Made by a program: the position numbers and the translations under genes. Source: Mycobacterium barrassiae (GTDB taxonomy: Bacteria > Actinomycetota > Actinomycetes > Mycobacteriales > Mycobacteriaceae). Taken from it: 64,000 nucleotides of DNA. The DNA lies in the NCBI RefSeq assembly GCF_025822765.1, contig NZ_JACKUK010000017.1, positions 1-64,000 of the forward strand, in the 5' to 3' direction. How positions within the stretch are numbered: the first letter of the stretch is position 1; the number at the start of each line of letters is the position of its first letter. Below, piece by piece: positions 47,826-59,839 of the stretch. Under the pieces are notes generated by a model. It worked only from the letters and a program-made list of their open reading frames with translations, searched no databases and was not told where the DNA came from.

Positions 47826-48883
47826 GTTCAGAAACCGTGACTGCGCCCAACGTCGGCCGCGCCGTCGATTGGAAGTTCGCCACCGAGGTCGGCGAGAAGC
47901 TGGTGCGACCTGGTCCGGCAGCTTCCGACTACACCCGTTGTCAGGTCATCGAGCAACTGCCGGAGGCGTCCCGGCAGGCCGAGGTGCCGGTGCGCGAGGT
48001 CACCGGTCTCAACGAAGGCGGCGAGATCCCCGAAGCACGAATCGTCGACCGCCCGCAGTGGATTCACGCGGCGGCGCAGTCGATGCGGGTGATGACCGGC
48101 GGCACCGACAAGCCGAAGGGTTTCATCAGCGGGCGGATCGCGGGCGCGCAGACCGGCGCCGTGCTCGCGTTCGTCTCGCAGGGGATCCTCGGACAGTACG
48201 ATCCGTTTGGCCGCCAGGGCGGTGAACTCCTGCTGGTGTATCCGAACGTGATCGGTGTCGAGCGCCAATTGCGGGTCCAGCCAAGCGATTTCCGGCTCTG
48301 GGTCTGTCTGCACGAGGTCACCCACCGGGTTCAGTTCCGGGCCAATCCGTGGCTGGCCGAACATATGTCGCAGTCGCTGGCGGTGCTCACCCAGGACGCC
48401 GGGGACGACGTCGCCCAGATGGTGGGCCGGCTCGCGGCGTTCATCCGCAGCCGTCGCGACTATGTCATCGACGCTGACACGGAACCGAATTCGACGGGAA
48501 TGATCGGTCTGATGAGGGCCGTGCAGGCCGAACCGCAGCGTAAGGCGCTGGACCAACTGCTGGTCTTGGGCACGCTCCTGGAAGGCCACGCGGACCACGT
48601 GATGGATGCCGTCGGACCCAAGGTGGTGCCGTCGGTGGCGACGATCCGCAAACGCTTCGACGAACGGCGCCAACGCAAGCAGCCTCCCCTGCAGCGAATC
48701 ATGCGGGCGCTGCTCGGGATCGACGCCAAACTGCTCCAGTACACGCGCGGCAAGGCGTTCGTCGACCACGTGGTGTCACGGGTCGGGATGACGCGGTTCA
48801 ACGCTGTCTGGTCCAGCCCCGAAACCCTGCCCCTGCCAACGGAAATCGACAAGCCGCAACGGTGGATCGACAGAGTCCTGTAG
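47822..48883 (+). CDS. Zinc-dependent metalloprotease-like protein (Rv3626c-like, DUF2342)
   Basis: The 353-residue protein carries an HExxH motif in LWVCLHEVTHRVQF, and EGHADHVMDAVGP further on could supply the third ligand. It belongs to the actinobacterial DUF2342 family of putative zinc metalloproteases, sometimes annotated as F420-biosynthesis-associated. No signal peptide is present, and the substrate is unknown. The ATG at 47822 overlaps the dacB stop. The tilS gene begins 22 bases before its end. Confidence 0.85.
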   Translation: MSSETVTAPNVGRAVDWKFATEVGEKLVRPGPAASDYTRCQVIEQLPEASRQAEVPVREVTGLNEGGEIPEARIVDRPQWIHAAAQSMRVMTGGTDKPKGFISGRIAGAQTGAVLAFVSQGILGQYDPFGRQGGELLLVYPNVIGVERQLRVQPSDFRLWVCLHEVTHRVQFRANPWLAEHMSQSLAVLTQDAGDDVAQMVGRLAAFIRSRRDYVIDADTEPNSTGMIGLMRAVQAEPQRKALDQLLVLGTLLEGHADHVMDAVGPKVVPSVATIRKRFDERRQRKQPPLQRIMRALLGIDAKLLQYTRGKAFVDHVVSRVGMTRFNAVWSSPETLPLPTEIDKPQRWIDRVL

Positions 48884-49824
48884 CCGCACTGCGGGCGGCC
48901 CTCAAGGCGTTCGTACGCGAGTACGGCGATACCGATTCGCGGTGGTGCGTCGCGCTGTCCGGGGGACCCGACTCGCTGGCGTTGACCGCGGTGGCGGCCG
49001 AGGTGAAACCGACGACCGCCCTGATCGTCGACCATCGCCTCCAGGCCGGCTCCGACCAGGTGGCTGCGACCGCGCGTGAACAGGCACTCGTGTTGGGATG
49101 TGTTGATGCTCAAGTGCTTTGCGTCGATGTCGGCACCGAGGGCGGTCCCGAGGCCGCTGCACGTACCGCCCGCTACCGGGCGCTGGAGGCCGCGCGTGGC
49201 GAGGCGCCGGTGCTGCTCGCACACACCCTCGACGACCAGGCCGAGACGGTGCTCCTCGGCCTTGGCCGCGGCTCGGGCGCACGCTCCATCGCGGGTATGC
49301 GCCCGCACGATCCGCCGTGGTACCGGCCGCTGCTCGGCGTCCGGCGCGCGGTGACGCACGCGGCGTGCGAGGAGTTGAACCTCACACCGTGGCACGACCC
49401 GCACAACACCGACCGCCGGTTCACCCGGACCCGGCTGCGCACCGAGGTACTCCCGCTGCTGGAAGACGTGCTCGGCGGCGGTGTCGCCGAGGCGCTGGCC
49501 CGCACCGCCGCTGCGCTGCGCGAGGACAGCGAGACGCTCGACGAGCTGGCGGCCCGCGAACTCGCCGAGGTGTCCGTCGCCGACGGCCTGGACACCGCGC
49601 GACTGGTCAAGCTGCCGGATGCCGTCCGGCGCAGGGTGATTCGAGGCTGGCTGTTGGCCGGCGGCGCCAGCGCCCTGACCGACAAGCAGATCCGCGGCGT
49701 GGACACCTTGGTGACGGCGTGGCGCGGGCAGGGCGGTGTCGCGGTCGGTTCGCCGTTGCGCAGCAGGCGGCTGATCGCGGGTCGCCGCGGCGGGATGCTG
49801 ACCCTGCACACCGAGCCGGTGTGA
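48862..49824 (+). CDS. tilS: tRNA(Ile)-lysidine synthase
   Basis: The 320-residue PP-loop ATPase modifies C34 of tRNA-Ile(CAU) to lysidine, so that it reads AUA. The P-loop SGGPDS is at residues 33-38. [19 protein letters not shown] and [15 protein letters not shown] are the other TilS signatures. It overlaps the upstream metalloprotease gene by 22 bases. The gene is essential in most bacteria and sits beside hpt as in B. subtilis and M. tuberculosis. Confidence 0.95.
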   Translation: MDRQSPVAALRAALKAFVREYGDTDSRWCVALSGGPDSLALTAVAAEVKPTTALIVDHRLQAGSDQVAATAREQALVLGCVDAQVLCVDVGTEGGPEAAARTARYRALEAARGEAPVLLAHTLDDQAETVLLGLGRGSGARSIAGMRPHDPPWYRPLLGVRRAVTHAACEELNLTPWHDPHNTDRRFTRTRLRTEVLPLLEDVLGGGVAEALARTAAALREDSETLDELAARELAEVSVADGLDTARLVKLPDAVRRRVIRGWLLAGGASALTDKQIRGVDTLVTAWRGQGGVAVGSPLRSRRLIAGRRGGMLTLHTEPV

Positions 49825-49838
49825 AAACATGGCACGCT

Positions 49839-50429
49839 GTGCACGTGGCCGCGGAATCCACCGACATGTACCCCGGTGATATCAAGTCGGTGCTCCTGTC
49901 GTCGGACGAGATCCAGGCGAAAGTCGCCGAGCTGGGACATCAGCTGGGCGAGGACTACCGCGACGCCATCGTCGGGGGCACCCAGGACCTGCTGCTGATC
50001 ACGGTCCTGAAGGGCGCTGTCTTCTTCGTGACCGACCTGGCCAGGGCGATCCCGCTGCCGACGCAGCTCGAGTTCATGGCGGTCAGCTCCTACGGGTCGT
50101 CGACATCCTCCTCGGGCGTGGTGCGCATCCTCAAGGACCTCGACCGCGACATCAACGATCGCGACGTGCTGATCGTCGAGGACATCGTCGACTCCGGGTT
50201 GACGCTGTCATGGCTGCTGCGCAACCTCGCGACCCGGCATCCGCGGTCGTTACGGGTCTGCACGCTGATGCGCAAACCCGAGGCCGTCCGCGCCGACGTC
50301 GACATCGCCTACGTCGGGTTCGACATCCCCAACGAGTTCGTCGTCGGGTACGGCCTCGACTACGCCGAGCGCTATCGCGACCTGCCTTACATCGGCACTC
50401 TGGACCCAAAGGTGTACGAGCAGGCGTAA
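49839..50429 (+). CDS. hpt: Hypoxanthine(-guanine) phosphoribosyltransferase
   Basis: The 196-residue purine-salvage enzyme has the PRPP-binding motif [17 protein letters not shown], the flexible loop around [11 protein letters not shown], and the [27 protein letters not shown] tail. I chose the GTG at 49839, giving the N-terminus MHVAAES like the M. tuberculosis enzyme. It follows tilS by 14 bases. Confidence 0.95.
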   Translation: MHVAAESTDMYPGDIKSVLLSSDEIQAKVAELGHQLGEDYRDAIVGGTQDLLLITVLKGAVFFVTDLARAIPLPTQLEFMAVSSYGSSTSSSGVVRILKDLDRDINDRDVLIVEDIVDSGLTLSWLLRNLATRHPRSLRVCTLMRKPEAVRADVDIAYVGFDIPNEFVVGYGLDYAERYRDLPYIGTLDPKVYEQA

Positions 50430-50448
50430 TCGGCGCACGATGTTGGGC

Positions 50449-52668
50449 ATGACGCATACAGCCCTGCGGATCTGCCCCCTGTGCGAGGCCACCTGCGGCC
50501 TTACCCTGACGATCGACGACGGCCGGCTGACCGGTGCGCGCGGCGACCGCGACGACGTGTTCAGCCACGGCTTCATCTGCCCCAAGGGGGCGAGCTTCGC
50601 CGAGCTCGACAACGATCCCGACCGGTTGGCGCGGCCGCTGGTCCGGCGTGACGGCGTGCTGACCGAGGCGAGCTGGGACGAGGCGTTCGCCGCGGTCGCC
50701 GAGGGCCTCGGTGCCGTCGTCGCCGAGCACGGCGGCACGTCGGTCGGGGTGTACCTCGGCAACCCCAATGCGCACACCGTTGCGGGCGCGCTGTATCCGC
50801 CGGTCATCATCCGCGCACTCGGCACCCGGCAGGTGTTCAGCGCGAGCACGCTCGACCAGATGCCCAAGCACGTCGCGCTCGGCCTGATGTTCGGCAGCCC
50901 GGTCGCGTTCACCGTGCCCGATCTCGACCGCACGGACTACCTCGTCGTCATCGGCGCGAATCCCCTTGTGTCCAACGGCAGTCTGGCGACCGCACCCGAT
51001 TTCGGGGGCAAGCTGCGGGCCCTGCGCAAGCGCGGCGGCAAGCTCGTCGTCATCGATCCCGCCCGCACGCGCACCGCCGAGCTCGCCGACCGTCACCTCG
51101 CCCCCCGGCCGGGCACCGATCCCGCGCTGATGCTCGCCGTCGTGCACGTGCTGTTCGACGAGGGCCTGGTCGACCTCGGCACTGTCGCCGATCACGTCAA
51201 CGGTGTCGACGATGTCCGCGCGGTCGCGGCCGACTTCGGACCGGACGCCGTGACCGAGTACTGCGGAGTCGCCGCGGACGACATCCGCGTGCTGGCCCGC
51301 GAGCTCGCCGCAGCGCCGACCGCCGCCGTGTACGGGCGGATCGGCACCTCCACGGTCGAATTCGGGACGTTGGGCAGCTGGCTGGTGGACGTCATCAACG
51401 TGCTGACGGGCAATCTCGACCGGCTGGGCGGCGCGATGTTCCCGCTCGGTGCGACGGCGCCCGCGCCCCGCCCGCCGAAAGCCGGCCGCGGATTCGGCGT
51501 CGGCCGCTGGCACAGCCGGGTCTCGGGCTACCCCGAAGCGCTGTCCGAATTTCCGGCGGCCGCGCTCGCCGAGGAGATCGACACCCCCGGCGACGGGCAG
51601 ATCAAGGCGATGATCACGATCGCCGGAAACCCCGTACTGTCCGCCCCCGACGGCGACCGCCTCGGCCGTGCGCTCGCAGGCGTCGAGTTCATGGTGAGCA
51701 TCGACCCGTACCTGAACGAGACGACCCGCCACGCCGACGTCATCCTGCCGCCACCGCCGCCGTCACAGAGCCCCCACTTCGACTTCGCCCTCAACAATCT
51801 CGCGGTGCGCAACAACGTCCGCTATTCGCCGCCCGTGCTGCCGACAGAAGGTCGGCCCGACGAGGCGGAGATCCTGTCGCGGATCGCGCTCGTGCTGTTC
51901 GGTGCCGGCGTCGACGGTGATCCCTCCGTCGTCGACGAACAGGTCATCGCAATGACGTTGGCGAAGGAGACCTCCGATCCCGGCTCACCGGTCGCCGGTC
52001 GCCCCGTCGCCGAACTGACCGCGATGCTGCCTGCGGGTCCGGGGTACGAGCGCCGCCTCGACATGATGCTGCGGCTCGGCGCCTACGGCGACGCGTTCGG
52101 CGCCAAGCCGGACGGCCTCACGCTGCAGCGAGTCAAGGAGTCCCCGCACGGCATCGACCTCGGCCCGCTGCGGCCGCGGCTACTGGAGGTCCTGCGAACA
52201 CCAACGGGCAGAATCGAACTCGCGCCGCCGCCCCTGCTCGAGGAGGCGGCGCGACTGCGGGACGCGCTGGACCGTCGGGCGGATCGGTTCGTGCTGATCG
52301 GGCGACGTCACCTGCGCTCCAACAACAGCTGGATGCACAACGTGCCCGCATTGGCAGGCGGCACCAACCGCTGCACACTGCGCATCCATCCCGACGACGC
52401 CGCCGAACTCGGCCTCACCGACACCGCGGTCGTGAAGGGCCCCGGCGGCGAGCTGCTGGCTCCGATCGAAATCACCGACGGCATGCGGCGCGGTGTGGTG
52501 TCGCTGCCGCACGGCTGGGGTCACGACCGCGACGGCACCGGCCAGGAACTCGCTTCGCGTAATCCCGGGGTCAACGTCAATCAGCTCAACGCAGGCAATC
52601 AGCTCGACCCGTTGTCCGGCACGGCGGTGCTGAACGGAATCCCGGTCGACATCGCGCCCGCGGGCTGA
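50449..52668 (+). CDS. Molybdopterin-dependent oxidoreductase (DMSO reductase superfamily)
   Basis: The 739-residue enzyme has an N-terminal [4Fe-4S] motif (CPLCEATCG, then ICPKG), the bis-MGD-binding domains and the C-terminal molybdopterin dinucleotide domain (DAAELGLTDTAVVKGPGG, VSLPHGWGH). No Tat signal is seen, so it is cytosolic, like assimilatory nitrate reductases or formate dehydrogenase-like proteins. No redox partner genes lie nearby, so the substrate cannot be named. I preferred the ATG at 50449; one three codons earlier is equally open. A long inverted repeat follows the stop. Confidence 0.88.
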   Translation: MTHTALRICPLCEATCGLTLTIDDGRLTGARGDRDDVFSHGFICPKGASFAELDNDPDRLARPLVRRDGVLTEASWDEAFAAVAEGLGAVVAEHGGTSVGVYLGNPNAHTVAGALYPPVIIRALGTRQVFSASTLDQMPKHVALGLMFGSPVAFTVPDLDRTDYLVVIGANPLVSNGSLATAPDFGGKLRALRKRGGKLVVIDPARTRTAELADRHLAPRPGTDPALMLAVVHVLFDEGLVDLGTVADHVNGVDDVRAVAADFGPDAVTEYCGVAADDIRVLARELAAAPTAAVYGRIGTSTVEFGTLGSWLVDVINVLTGNLDRLGGAMFPLGATAPAPRPPKAGRGFGVGRWHSRVSGYPEALSEFPAAALAEEIDTPGDGQIKAMITIAGNPVLSAPDGDRLGRALAGVEFMVSIDPYLNETTRHADVILPPPPPSQSPHFDFALNNLAVRNNVRYSPPVLPTEGRPDEAEILSRIALVLFGAGVDGDPSVVDEQVIAMTLAKETSDPGSPVAGRPVAELTAMLPAGPGYERRLDMMLRLGAYGDAFGAKPDGLTLQRVKESPHGIDLGPLRPRLLEVLRTPTGRIELAPPPLLEEAARLRDALDRRADRFVLIGRRHLRSNNSWMHNVPALAGGTNRCTLRIHPDDAAELGLTDTAVVKGPGGELLAPIEITDGMRRGVVSLPHGWGHDRDGTGQELASRNPGVNVNQLNAGNQLDPLSGTAVLNGIPVDIAPAG

Positions 52669-52677
52669 TTTTCTTCC

Positions 52678-52741
52678 CGCGAGCAGACGTGAAAACCCCC
52701 AATTTCCGTGCAAAAAAGGGGGGTTTTCGCGTCTGCTCGCG
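52678..52741. terminator. Long inverted repeat between convergent genes, candidate bidirectional terminator
   Basis: Arms of 23 bases (52678-52700 and 52719-52741) are complementary throughout, apart from one G-T pair, around an 18-base loop. The left arm begins CGCGAGCAGACG and ends AAAACCCCC. The element lies 10 bases after one stop and 5 before the other. The T4 to T5-like runs within the arms can act as release signals on either strand. Confidence 0.7.
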
Positions 52742-52745
52742 AGGG

Positions 52746-53498
52746 CTAGGTGAGCTCCCAGATCACCGTCACGTTGAACCCGACGGTCTGCTGGCCAGGT
52801 TGGAGCGGCACCGGTGCGGCGGCCATGTCGGCGCGTGGACTCTGAAACGGGACGGGCGGCTGGGTGCCCGCGACCTCCGAAATCGAGATCACGCTGCCAA
52901 GGGTGAGTCCGGACAGTTGGGCGTACTGCTCGGCGCGTTCCTTGGCGTCGCCGAAGGCGCGGCTGCGGGCGTCGCGGACGAGTTGCGAGTCGTCCTCGAT
53001 CGAATAGCTCACGTTGTTGATCCGGGTGGCATTGCCGCCGGTGCTGATGATCAGCGCGAGGGCCTGCGAGGCCGCGTCGAGCTGGCGGATCTTCACGTCG
53101 ATCGTGTTGCTCGCGCGGTAGCCGACGATCGTGGTGCTGTCGGTGGTCGCGAACTGCGGCTGCAGGCTCACCTCGGTGGTGCTGATGTCGTCGCGGTCGA
53201 CGCCGGCGTCGACCAGTGCGTTGATCACCCCTAGCTGACGATCGCTGACCTGGTTCATCGCGCCGGTCACATCAGGGGCGGTGAATTCGATCGACGCGCT
53301 GACGTTCAACGTGTCCGGAGTGCCCTTGACTTCACCTGAACCCACGACGGTGACCTGCCGGACTTGCGGCTCGGCGGCCGTGGTCGGGGCCGCGATCGGA
53401 CCCGACGAGGCGTCGCAACCCGACAGTGTGACAACGAGTCCCGCGGCGGCGAGAACGAGGAGCCGGATGGGAAACTTCGCACTCGCTGCGATCGACAT
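52746..53498 (-). CDS. lpqG: SIMPL-domain lipoprotein LpqG
   Basis: The 250-residue protein has a lipobox signal (RLLVLAAAGLVVTLSGC) with the lipid-bearing Cys near residue 28, and a SIMPL/DUF541 domain (TVVGSGEVKGTPDTLNVSASIEF). Lipoprotein attachment places it on the outer face of the membrane. SIMPL proteins have diverse and mostly unknown roles. M. tuberculosis LpqG (Rv3623) lies next to hpt, as this one nearly does. I chose the ATG at 53498 as the best lipoprotein start. Confidence 0.86.
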   Translation of the reverse strand: MSIAASAKFPIRLLVLAAAGLVVTLSGCDASSGPIAAPTTAAEPQVRQVTVVGSGEVKGTPDTLNVSASIEFTAPDVTGAMNQVSDRQLGVINALVDAGVDRDDISTTEVSLQPQFATTDSTTIVGYRASNTIDVKIRQLDAASQALALIISTGGNATRINNVSYSIEDDSQLVRDARSRAFGDAKERAEQYAQLSGLTLGSVISISEVAGTQPPVPFQSPRADMAAAPVPLQPGQQTVGFNVTVIWELT

Positions 53499-53549
53499 GT
53501 GAGGCACCATACCGTCAGCCAGCATCAAGATCGTGCAGTGCGCGTCGGG

Positions 53550-54458
53550 CTAGGCTCGGGTCTCCACTTCGCGCAGGAACGCCAACAGGATTCGGTTGAC
53601 CTCCTCGGGCCGCTCCTGCTGGACCCAGTGCCCGGCACCGTCGATCCACGTTTCGGTGTACGGCCCCGCGACGACCTCACGCGCGCGGGCGGGATTCATC
53701 GTCGGGCCCACCGGATCGGCCGTACCTCCGACGAACAGCGCGGGCACCGTGGTCTGCGCACCGGCCAGGTGTGGCGTCGTCTCCCAGTTGCGGTCGTAAT
53801 TGCGGTACCAGTTCAGGGCGCCGGTGAAGCCGGTCCTGCCGAACTCTGCGACGTAGTGGTCGAACTCGTCGGAGCCGATCCAGTCGGGCAGCGGCGCGTC
53901 TCCCTCGAGCAGACCGGCGAACATTCCCCGCATCGTGACGGCCACATCGGCGGCCATCTCGGCGTCGGCGACCCCAGGTTCCTGGAACCGCAGCATGTAG
54001 AAGTCCTCGCCGAACTTCTCCCGCCAACGCTCGGTGGGACGGGACCTGGCCCGCGGGATCGGTGGCACGCTGAGCCCGGCGGCTGCGCGGACCCGGTCGG
54101 GGTGCAGCAGCGTGGTGTGCCATACGACCATCGCGCCCCAGTCGTGGCCGATGAACACCGCCTGCTCGACGCCGGCGCCGACTTCCGAGTCGAGCAGGCC
54201 CACGAGGTCGCCGGTCAGCGCGTGGATGTCGTAGTCCTCGACGGCAGCGGGCCGGCTGGAACCGCCGTACCCGCGCTGATCGGGGGCCAGCACGTGGTAG
54301 CCGGCCTCCGCCAGCACCGGGATCTGGTGGCGCCACGAGTAGGCCAGTTCGGGGAAGCCGTGGGCCAGCACCACCAGCGGTGCATCGCGGTCGCCGGCCT
54401 CGATGACCCGAAGAGCCACCCCGTTCGTCTCAACCAGCCGCACGGTCGTCGTGAGCAC
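53550..54458 (-). CDS. ephA: Epoxide hydrolase, EphA-like
   Basis: The 302-residue alpha/beta hydrolase has HGFPELAYSWRHQ (oxyanion), GHDWGAMVVW (nucleophile Asp) and DGAGHWVQQERP (His). The lid tyrosines that polarise the epoxide are likely those in FDHYVAEF and ALNWYRNYDRNWE. It closely resembles M. tuberculosis EphA (Rv3617), but about 15 residues of the lid are missing. Known substrates of the relative are lipid epoxides. It diverges from ftsH. Confidence 0.9.
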   Translation of the reverse strand: MLTTTVRLVETNGVALRVIEAGDRDAPLVVLAHGFPELAYSWRHQIPVLAEAGYHVLAPDQRGYGGSSRPAAVEDYDIHALTGDLVGLLDSEVGAGVEQAVFIGHDWGAMVVWHTTLLHPDRVRAAAGLSVPPIPRARSRPTERWREKFGEDFYMLRFQEPGVADAEMAADVAVTMRGMFAGLLEGDAPLPDWIGSDEFDHYVAEFGRTGFTGALNWYRNYDRNWETTPHLAGAQTTVPALFVGGTADPVGPTMNPARAREVVAGPYTETWIDGAGHWVQQERPEEVNRILLAFLREVETRA

Positions 54459-54621
54459 AGCACGAGCCTATCCAGCGTCGACTGCGCGATCGGTGCACGC
54501 CATCGGGGAGATCTGCTGGCTGGGCGGGAACCTTAGTTCGTTGGTCTAGCGGTAGCCTTGAGGTTTCTGACTGCGCTCAACAGGAAGTCGACGACGGACA
54601 TTTGATGAACCGGACTCACGT

Positions 54622-56943
<2,322 letters not shown>

Positions 56944-56971
56944 TTGGCGTGCAGGCTCACAGGAGGCTTCA

Positions 56972-57580
56972 ATGACGCAGTCGCAGAACAACTCTGTGAA
57001 ATTCCAACCGGTGGAGTTCGACCAGGCGCGCGCGGAAGCCGCCGTGCGCGAGCTGCTGATCGCGGTGGGGGAGGACCCCGATCGCCACGGTCTCGAAGAC
57101 ACGCCCGCCCGGGTGGCGCGCGCGTACCGGGAGTTGTTCGCCGGTCTGTACACCGACCCGGACACGGTGCTCAACACCACCTTCGACGAGCAGCACGACG
57201 AACTGGTGTTGGTCAAACAGATCCCGATGTACTCGACGTGCGAACACCACCTCGTGTCATTCCACGGGGTGGCACACGTCGGCTACATCCCCGGCGAGGA
57301 CGGCCGGGTCACCGGTCTCTCGAAGATCGCGCGGCTGGTGGATCTGTACGCCAAACGGCCGCAGGTGCAGGAACGGCTGACCGCGCAGATCGCAGATGCG
57401 TTGATGCGCAAGCTCAATCCGCGCGGCGTCATCGTCGTGGTCGAGGCCGAGCACCTCTGCATGTCAATGCGCGGCGTCCGCAAACCCGGTGCGGTGACGA
57501 CGACGTCGGCGGTGCGTGGACAGTTCAAGACCGACAACGCATCCAGGTCGGAAGCACTGGACCTCATCCTGCGCAAGTGA
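56972..57580 (+). CDS. folE: GTP cyclohydrolase I
   Basis: The 202-residue enzyme makes 7,8-dihydroneopterin triphosphate, the first step of folate synthesis. Zinc and active-site residues are seen in [14 protein letters not shown] and [24 protein letters not shown] lies six to eleven bases before the ATG. Its stop overlaps the GTG of folP by four bases. It is the head of the folE-folP-folB-folK group. Confidence 0.97.
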   Translation: MTQSQNNSVKFQPVEFDQARAEAAVRELLIAVGEDPDRHGLEDTPARVARAYRELFAGLYTDPDTVLNTTFDEQHDELVLVKQIPMYSTCEHHLVSFHGVAHVGYIPGEDGRVTGLSKIARLVDLYAKRPQVQERLTAQIADALMRKLNPRGVIVVVEAEHLCMSMRGVRKPGAVTTTSAVRGQFKTDNASRSEALDLILRK

Positions 57581-58395
57581 GCCCACCCAGCGTGCAGGTC
57601 ATGGGGGTTGTGAACGTCACCGACGACTCCTTCTCCGACGGTGGGCTTTTCCTCGACCGCGACCGTGCCGTCGCCCACGGTCTCGCGCTGGCCGCCGAAG
57701 GAGCGGCGATCATCGACGTCGGCGGGGAGTCGACACGGCCCGGCGCGACGCGTATCGACCCGCAGGTGGAGACTTCGCGAGTGGTTCCGGTGATCAAAGA
57801 GCTTGCCGGACAAGGGCTTACGGTGAGCATCGATACGATGCACGCCGCGGTCGCGCAGGCCGCACTGGAAAGCGGCGCACGGATCGTCAACGACGTCTCC
57901 GGTGGTCGTGCCGATCCGGCGATGGCCCCGCTGCTCGCGGACGCCAAGGTGCCGTGGGTGCTGATGCACTGGCGCTCAGTCGGTGCGGCCCGCCCGCACG
58001 ACGTGCCCGCCTACCGCGACGTGGTCGCCGAAGTCCGCGACGAACTCATGGAGAGTGTCGACAGCGCGGTGGCCGCAGGCGTTGATCCGGCGAACGTGAT
58101 CGTCGACCCGGGCCTGGGTTTCGCCAAGACAGCGGAGCACAACTGGGCGCTGTTGCGGGCGCTGCCCGAGTTCGTCGGCACCGGAATCCCCGTACTGGTC
58201 GGCGCATCCCGTAAACGCTTCCTCGGCTCGCTGCTCGCGGATGCGGACGGTGAACCGCGCCCGCCCGACGGCAGGGAGACCGCGACCGCGGTGATCTCCG
58301 CGCTCGCCGGCTTGCACGGCGCGTGGGGGGTCCGGGTGCACGACGTGCGGGCGTCGGTCGATGCGCTCAAGGTGCTCGGGGCCTGGACCGGTTGA
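57577..58395 (+). CDS. folP: Dihydropteroate synthase
   Basis: The 272-residue TIM-barrel enzyme condenses dihydropterin pyrophosphate with p-aminobenzoate and is the sulfonamide target. Motifs are [46 protein letters not shown] and GASRKRFLG. The GTG at 57577 lies in the folE stop. FolB follows two bases after the stop. Confidence 0.96.
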   Translation: MSPPSVQVMGVVNVTDDSFSDGGLFLDRDRAVAHGLALAAEGAAIIDVGGESTRPGATRIDPQVETSRVVPVIKELAGQGLTVSIDTMHAAVAQAALESGARIVNDVSGGRADPAMAPLLADAKVPWVLMHWRSVGAARPHDVPAYRDVVAEVRDELMESVDSAVAAGVDPANVIVDPGLGFAKTAEHNWALLRALPEFVGTGIPVLVGASRKRFLGSLLADADGEPRPPDGRETATAVISALAGLHGAWGVRVHDVRASVDALKVLGAWTG

Positions 58396-58397
58396 GC

Positions 58398-58778
58398 ATG
58401 ACTGATCGAATCGAGTTGCGCGGGTTGACCGTTCGCGGTCACCACGGTGTGTTCGAGCACGAGCGGCGCGACGGGCAGGACTTCGTCGTCGACATCACGG
58501 TGTGGCTCGACCTCGACGTCGCGGCGGCGAGCGACGACCTTGCCGACACCCTCGACTACGGCACACTGGCGCTGCGCGCCGCCGACATCGTTGCGGGTCC
58601 GCCGCGCAACCTGATCGAGACTGTGGCCGGTGAGATCGCCGACGACGTCATGTCCGATGAACGCGTGCACGCCGTCGAGGTGGTGGTGCACAAACCGTCC
58701 GCGCCGATACCGCTGAGCTTCAGCGACGTCTCGGTGGTGGCGCGTCGGTCGCGGCGAGGCGGACGGGGCAACCCGTGA
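58398..58778 (+). CDS. folB: Dihydroneopterin aldolase
   Basis: The 126-residue enzyme cleaves 7,8-dihydroneopterin to hydroxymethyl-dihydropterin and glycolaldehyde. It has [19 protein letters not shown] with the catalytic-site residues, [22 protein letters not shown] and a late [15 protein letters not shown] lysine. It lies between folP and folK, and its stop overlaps the folK GTG by four bases. Confidence 0.96.
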   Translation: MTDRIELRGLTVRGHHGVFEHERRDGQDFVVDITVWLDLDVAAASDDLADTLDYGTLALRAADIVAGPPRNLIETVAGEIADDVMSDERVHAVEVVVHKPSAPIPLSFSDVSVVARRSRRGGRGNP

Positions 58779-59287
58779 CGAGCGTGGTGCTGTCCATCGG
58801 GTCGAACCTCGGCGATCGGCTGGCGCGACTGCAGTCTGTCGTCGACGGCCTCGGTGGTGCCGTACGCGCGGTGTCGCCGGTGTACGAGACCGATCCGTGG
58901 GGTGGCGTCGAGCAGGGCGCGTTCCTCAACGCCGTGCTGCTCGCCGACGACCCCGCCCTCGATGCTCGTGGATGGCTGCGCCGAGCGCAGGAGCTGGAGC
59001 GGGCGGCCGACCGGGTGCGCGAACAGCGGTGGGGTCCGCGCACCCTCGACGTCGACCTCGTCATGTGCAGCGAGGACGGTCGCGAGGTCACCTCCGGCGA
59101 CGAAGAGCTGACGTTGCCGCATCCGCGGGCCCATGAGCGCGCATTCGTACTCGTGCCGTGGCTCGCCGTCGATCCCGCTGCGGTCCTGACCGTCGCCGGT
59201 GAGCGGCGCTCCGTCGAGAAGCTGCTCGCCGAACTCGATCCTGCCGAGCGCGACGGCGTCCGGTTGACCGACTCGGTGCTGCGCTGA
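58775..59287 (+). CDS. folK: 6-hydroxymethyl-7,8-dihydropterin pyrophosphokinase
   Basis: The 170-residue kinase transfers pyrophosphate from ATP to hydroxymethyl-dihydropterin, making the FolP substrate. It shows [41 protein letters not shown] and [16 protein letters not shown]. The GTG start overlaps folB, and the last base overlaps the DUF3180 gene. Confidence 0.96.
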   Translation: MTSVVLSIGSNLGDRLARLQSVVDGLGGAVRAVSPVYETDPWGGVEQGAFLNAVLLADDPALDARGWLRRAQELERAADRVREQRWGPRTLDVDLVMCSEDGREVTSGDEELTLPHPRAHERAFVLVPWLAVDPAAVLTVAGERRSVEKLLAELDPAERDGVRLTDSVLR

Positions 59288-59763
59288 TGGGTCCGACCCG
59301 CAAACGCGACCTCGCCGCCGCGACCCTCCTTGCCGCTGTCGTGGGCTACCTGCTCGTGGTGGTGCTGTACCGCTACTTTCCGCCCATCACGCTGCTGTCG
59401 GGGGTGTCGCTGTTGGCGGTCGCCATCGTGGAGGCGGGCTGGGCCTTCTACGTGCGGTCCAAGATCAACGACGGGCAGATCGGTGACGGCCCCGGCTGGC
59501 TGCATCCGCTCGCCGTCGCCAGATCCGTGTTGATCGCCAAGGCCTCGGCGTGGGTCGGGGCGCTGGTGCTCGGCTGGTGGCTCGGCGTGCTCGGCTACCT
59601 CTTGCCGCGGCGCTCGACGTTGCGTGTCGCGGGCGAAGACACCCCCGGCGTCGTGGTGGCCGCCGCGTGCGCGCTGGCGCTCGTCGTCGCCGCGTTATGG
59701 CTCCAGCATTGCTGCAAGTCTCCGCCGGAACCGCCCGACAACCCTGACGGCGCAACGGAGTAA
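59287..59763 (+). CDS. DUF3180 membrane protein (Rv3605c-like)
   Basis: The 158-residue protein has four hydrophobic segments (AATLLAAVVGYLLVVVLY, LLSGVSLLAVAIVEAGW, ASAWVGALVLGWWLGVLGYL and VVVAAACALALVVAALWL). The family is conserved next to folK in actinobacteria, with no known function. The ATG at 59287 overlaps the folK stop by one base. The link to folate synthesis is positional only. Confidence 0.88.
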   Translation: MGPTRKRDLAAATLLAAVVGYLLVVVLYRYFPPITLLSGVSLLAVAIVEAGWAFYVRSKINDGQIGDGPGWLHPLAVARSVLIAKASAWVGALVLGWWLGVLGYLLPRRSTLRVAGEDTPGVVVAAACALALVVAALWLQHCCKSPPEPPDNPDGATE

Positions 59764-59839
59764 CTGGTTCGACCGTCGCGCGGCCGAATCGCCGCCTAGG
59801 ACGACACGCGGAGTGACCAGTGACGGGTACAGTCGCCCC

